Below are positions 60,892 through 64,000 of a DNA stretch of 64,000 nt, piece by piece. The notes beneath the pieces were generated by a model. The model saw only the letters and a list, made by a program, of their open reading frames with translations, was not told the DNA's origin and made no database searches. A program made the translations under genes and the position numbers. Numbering within the stretch: position 1 is the first letter of the stretch; the number at the start of each line of letters is the position of its first letter. Source of the DNA: Achromobacter deleyi (lineage in GTDB: Bacteria; Pseudomonadota; Gammaproteobacteria; Burkholderiales; Burkholderiaceae_B). The stretch is taken from assembly GCF_016127315.1 (NCBI RefSeq), contig NZ_CP065997.1, positions 124,001 to 188,000 on the forward strand, given 5' to 3'.

Positions 60892-62499
60892 TTATTTATT
60901 GACGGCAATGCACGAATCCAGCCACGCCGAGCGATCGATCTTCTTGTCGCCCAGATACGCTTTCTGATGGGTCCAATAGGCGACCAGATAGGGCCGCAGG
61001 CCATTGAGCTGTTTGTTCTGCTCGAACATCTTGTCCAGCACGGGAACCTGGCGGGCCAGGTTTTCCTGGCCATACAGCGTCGCGGCGTCGACCAGGCTGC
61101 TGGCGTAATACTGCGTCACCCCGTCCACCCGACGCTCATGGCTCGAGAGCAACTGCTTGCGGCGTTCGCAGGTCGCGTCGAATTTGCCGTCTTCGCACGT
61201 GGATTTGTAGACCTCGCGCAGGAAATTCCGGTGCTCGCCGTCGTCCTTGAGCTTGGTGCAGAGGAAGGCGCCCAGATTCAGGCTGGCGCGGATCGCCTGG
61301 TCGCGCGCCTCCTCCTGCTGTTGGTTGCTGGCGCGCAGCTTGCCCTCCAATCCGGCCAGCTGCTCCTTCAGCTTCTTGTCCGTGACCGTGCCGGCCAGCG
61401 TGTTCAGCTCGTTCACGGCGGAGGTCCCCTTCTTCGAAGGGTCCGAGGACACGTGGCCATCGCCCAATTTCTTGTAGCTTTCCTCCAGCGCCTTGACGTG
61501 CTTGGCGGAAGTCATCTCGCGCGAGGTGATCACCCAGCGAAAGCCCACCGTCTTTTCCTTGATCTCGCCGCTCTCGTCGTAGAGATTGCCCTCGCGCCGC
61601 AACGCCGCGCGCAGATCCGATTCCGGCTGCATGTAATCCGACCCGCGGATCACATAACTGCCAGCGGCCCCGTACTGGCGGTCGAACTTGTTGAGCCGGA
61701 ACGCATCCAGCGTCATTTCGGCGACGTTGCCCAGCATGTCGTGCAGGCCCAGCGGATTGGGCAGCAACACGCCGATCCGGTTGACCTTGCCGTTGGACGA
61801 TTGCGTCCCGCCGAACCATTCGTACTGATTGACCTTGCCTTCCGGCATGGGATAGCGCGGTTCGGCGAACTGGGCGGCGTCCACCTTGATGCCGCCGCGC
61901 GCCGCGAATTCCCATTCGACCTCGGTCGGCAGGCGCACGAAGCCGGTCACGCCGTCTTCCTTGGGCAGGATGTCCCTGGCGTGCTGGCGCAGCCAGACGT
62001 TGTACAAGTGCGCCGTCCGCAATGCATCGAACCAGTTGGCATCGGTGGCCGGAAAGCGGCCGTCGGCGTCTTCCGGATTCGGGCACTTCGCCGCCTCGCC
62101 GCCGCCCAGGGTGGACAGGGCCAGGTACTGAGTCGTCGTCAACTCGTACTTGGCCATCAGGTAATAGCTGGACTTGGACTTCTTGTCCGCGCCGGCCTCG
62201 GTGAACCCGCCGGCGATGAACGCCGGGCGGCTCTTTTCGACGAAGGAGTACGCCCCGCCCTCCTGCCCTACCTGGATGGGGAGATCGACCAGCGGCCCTC
62301 CCACCGGCACCACCACTTTCCTGAAGACGATCGCGCCGTCGCAAGGCAGCGGCAGCACGATGTCGCCGTCCGCGGGCTTGGGGTTGTAGAAGCGCGCATC
62401 CCATTTCGGCGCGGGCGCGGGCGCGGCCACCGCCGCTTGGCACGCCGGCAACGCCAGCAGGGCCAGAACAGTCCAACGGACCAGCAGTTCAGATTTCAC
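60892..62499 (-). CDS. TagR-like periplasmic protein with FGE-sulfatase fold
   Basis: The product is 535 residues from GTG 62499 (GGAGAG upstream), overlapping the permease gene by 11 bases. Signal peptide VLALLALPACQAAVAA. A formylglycine-generating-enzyme-type domain lies at about 90-350: YELTTTQYLALS, VRLPTEVEWEFAARGG, PLGLHDMLGNVAEMTLDAF, YVIRGSDY and TVGFRWV. The catalytic-type Cys positions (RGGS..C) are replaced (SDLRAALRR), so it is probably a binding rather than oxidising protein. The extra 185 residues are alpha-helical. TagR of Pseudomonas has the same fold and promotes PpkA activation. Confidence 0.8.
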   Translation of the reverse strand: MKSELLVRWTVLALLALPACQAAVAAPAPAPKWDARFYNPKPADGDIVLPLPCDGAIVFRKVVVPVGGPLVDLPIQVGQEGGAYSFVEKSRPAFIAGGFTEAGADKKSKSSYYLMAKYELTTTQYLALSTLGGGEAAKCPNPEDADGRFPATDANWFDALRTAHLYNVWLRQHARDILPKEDGVTGFVRLPTEVEWEFAARGGIKVDAAQFAEPRYPMPEGKVNQYEWFGGTQSSNGKVNRIGVLLPNPLGLHDMLGNVAEMTLDAFRLNKFDRQYGAAGSYVIRGSDYMQPESDLRAALRREGNLYDESGEIKEKTVGFRWVITSREMTSAKHVKALEESYKKLGDGHVSSDPSKKGTSAVNELNTLAGTVTDKKLKEQLAGLEGKLRASNQQQEEARDQAIRASLNLGAFLCTKLKDDGEHRNFLREVYKSTCEDGKFDATCERRKQLLSSHERRVDGVTQYYASSLVDAATLYGQENLARQVPVLDKMFEQNKQLNGLRPYLVAYWTHQKAYLGDKKIDRSAWLDSCIAVNK

Positions 62500-63703
62500 G
62501 CAGACTCTCCGCGGGTTGAATACGTTTGGCATTGATCGCGCCGGCCAACGACGCCAGCAGGGCCACGCCGAGGGCCAGCATGAACGCCAGCACGCCGTGC
62601 AAGGGCGTGATCTGGCTCGCGAACTGTCCCGACGCGCTCACGCCATGGAGCAGGTTGTTGAACGCCGCGCTGCCCAGGGCATAGACCAGCAGCCCCACGC
62701 CCATGGCCACCACGGTCAACGCGATCGCCTGCATCGCCAGCAAGGCGGCGATCGCTCCGCTTCCCAGGCCCAGCAGGCGCAAGGTCGCGATGTCGCGCCG
62801 CTTGCGCCGGACATTGGCCAGGAACGCGCCCGCCAACGCCGCCACGCAACCCAGGATCGCGGTGATGGAAATGACACTGAACACCGTCGTCAGCAACTGG
62901 TTGACGGCCTTGACGTTGCGGATCTCGGCCAGCCGGCTGCTGGTCTCGATGCGCTGGTCGACCAGGCTTTTCTCCAGGCTTTCGACGGCGTCCAGGTCGC
63001 GGGCATACACCCGCGCACGCGCAAAGCGCACCCCTGCCTCGGCCATGGGCCGGCCATCGACCGCCCCCATCGACGCGACCGCGTATCCGTCCCGGTACCA
63101 CTCCATGTCCCGCAGCAGGCCGGGCGAGACGAAGGCGCCCGCGCGCTCATAGGCGCGCCCCGGCAACACCGCGACGACGGAAAGCGCCACCACCGCCTGC
63201 TGATTCACGCCGTTCAGGCGACGGGCGATCCGCATGCGCAGCGTGCTGCCGGGCTGGACCTCCAGGCGCTGCGCGGCCTGCGCGCTGAATACCACGCCTG
63301 CGCCGCCAAGCGTCGACACGTCCACGCCCTCCAGCAGGGGGTCGCCGACGGCGGTGGGCAGCACTTCCACGTTTTCCAGGAACCGGTTGGCGCTGTGGAT
63401 GAAGTCCGCCTGGGTATTCAGCGAACGAGTCATGCCCACCACGAAACCCGCATCCGGCCGCTGCGCCACTTCGTCGATCCAGGCCTGGTCGTAGCTGCCG
63501 CTGCTGAGCATGCGGATCTCCAGGTTGCGCGGATCCCGCATCAGCTCGTCCTGCATGGCGCTGACCACACCGTGCTTCAGGCCGAAAAGCAGCAGCAGCG
63601 GCGCGATCACCGCCACCAGCGTGGCAACCATGCAGAGGGTCACGAGACGGTCGTGCCAAAGATCCCGGCCAGCCAGCCGGGCGATCTGCCATGCGCGTGT
63701 CAT
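62489..63703 (-). CDS. FtsX-type ABC permease (TagS-like)
   Basis: The product is 404 residues. One N-terminal helix (LVTLCMVATLVAVIAPLLLL), a large periplasmic domain of about 200 residues, and three C-terminal helices (about 275-395) including VISITAILGCVAALAGAFLA and VRRKRRDIATLRLLGLGSGA, the typical FtsX/MacB cytoplasmic loop. These permeases usually transmit mechanical signals rather than move solutes. ATG 63703 overlaps the ATPase stop (ATGA). Confidence 0.85.
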   Translation of the reverse strand: MTRAWQIARLAGRDLWHDRLVTLCMVATLVAVIAPLLLLFGLKHGVVSAMQDELMRDPRNLEIRMLSSGSYDQAWIDEVAQRPDAGFVVGMTRSLNTQADFIHSANRFLENVEVLPTAVGDPLLEGVDVSTLGGAGVVFSAQAAQRLEVQPGSTLRMRIARRLNGVNQQAVVALSVVAVLPGRAYERAGAFVSPGLLRDMEWYRDGYAVASMGAVDGRPMAEAGVRFARARVYARDLDAVESLEKSLVDQRIETSSRLAEIRNVKAVNQLLTTVFSVISITAILGCVAALAGAFLANVRRKRRDIATLRLLGLGSGAIAALLAMQAIALTVVAMGVGLLVYALGSAAFNNLLHGVSASGQFASQITPLHGVLAFMLALGVALLASLAGAINAKRIQPAESLREI

Positions 63704-64000
63704 GGCGCGTCCTGTTTGCCGAAAGTGCTCAGGCCAGGTTGCAGCGCCGGCGCCAGGCAAGGCAGGCCGAACTTGCGCACCAGATCCCAGTCGTGCGAAA
63801 CGATCAGGGTGGCCATGCGCGCGTCACGCGCCAGGTCGATGAACAGCTGGAACAGCCGTTGCGCATTGTCCGGATCCAGTGCCGAGGTCGGCTCGTCGGC
63901 CAGCAGGACATCCGGATCATGCGACAGCGCGCGCACGACCGCGGCGCGTTGTCGCTCGCCGATCGACAATTGGGCGGGTTTCTTTTCCAGCAATCCCCGC
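63700..64000 (-). CDS. ABC ATPase of LolD/MacB type (TagT-like), N-terminal part outside window
   Basis: Only the last 99 residues are inside the window. They contain the ABC signature in LSIGERQRAAVVRALSHDP, Walker B DVLLADEPTSALD, and the switch His in LIVSHDWDLV. LSIGE replaces the usual LSGGQ. It is directly coupled to the FtsX-type permease. Transcription enters from the right edge, so earlier operon genes are not seen. Confidence 0.9.
   Translation of the reverse strand, partial: RGLLEKKPAQLSIGERQRAAVVRALSHDPDVLLADEPTSALDPDNAQRLFQLFIDLARDARMATLIVSHDWDLVRKFGLPCLAPALQPGLSTFGKQDAP

Noticed and set aside
1..64000. tRNA, rRNA, insertion sequence, integrase, prophage or CRISPR array
   Set aside because: No transposase, integrase, phage or Cas reading frame, and no recognisable RNA gene or direct-repeat array was seen in the window.

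Overview
The window is a high-GC chromosome segment from a betaproteobacterium. A filamentous-haemagglutinin-family gene, three FecI/FecR/TonB-receptor modules, a haem-type receptor and the lipoprotein and sensor repertoire point to the Alcaligenaceae (Bordetella/Achromobacter type). This placement is inferred from gene content; no rRNA or other marker is present. Coding density is high, and most long ORFs opposite real genes are GC-driven shadows.

Layout. 1-7.3 kb: 3' part of a giant filamentous-haemagglutinin-like exoprotein. 7.4-14.6 kb: a small lipoprotein, two short-chain dehydrogenases, a CitMHS-type citrate transporter, then a G-rich, inverted-repeat spacer and a divergent OmpR-type response regulator / kinase / periplasmic binding protein operon. 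14.7-20.5 kb: a FixJ-type two-component pair, a 33-residue single-TM peptide, and an operon of a 15-codon putative leader peptide, a small ACT-like protein, an MgtA-type P-type ATPase and a 64-residue membrane protein. A shared palindrome (TATACC-N2-GGTATA) occurs at the FixJ-pair/peptide promoter region and at the mgtA operon promoter region, suggesting one magnesium-stress regulon.

20.5-34.8 kb: three tandem cell-surface signalling modules, each in the order ECF sigma, FecR anti-sigma, STN-containing TonB receptor on the minus strand, interrupted by one unknown gene and a short DUF4262-like ORF. Two of the sigma genes have Fur-like boxes. 34.9-40.9 kb: an operon of NMT1/TauA-type binding protein, permease, ATPase, TonB receptor without STN, and a CopD-like membrane protein. 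It starts from a Fur-like box shared with a divergent Crp/Fnr regulator. The next gene is a truncated-globin/DUF1971 fusion with an Fnr/Dnr-like dyad.

41.7-56 kb: a META/DUF4377 lipoprotein; a 2000-residue transglutaminase-like/DUF4011/helicase/Vsr-like nuclease/DUF3320 protein resembling the single-gene antiphage system HheA; an AcfC-like binding protein; several unknowns; a nitroreductase; a class IV aminotransferase; a chemoreceptor behind an AT-rich promoter; and a small membrane protein. 56-58.3 kb: a Tat-exported PhoX phosphatase behind a triple Pho box. 58.4-64 kb: a minus-strand operon, open at the right edge, of ABC ATPase, FtsX-type permease, FGE-fold periplasmic protein, two lipoproteins and a VWA-like anchored protein. 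It matches the T-S-R-Q order of the TagTSRQ module that signals to type VI secretion in Pseudomonas, with two added genes.
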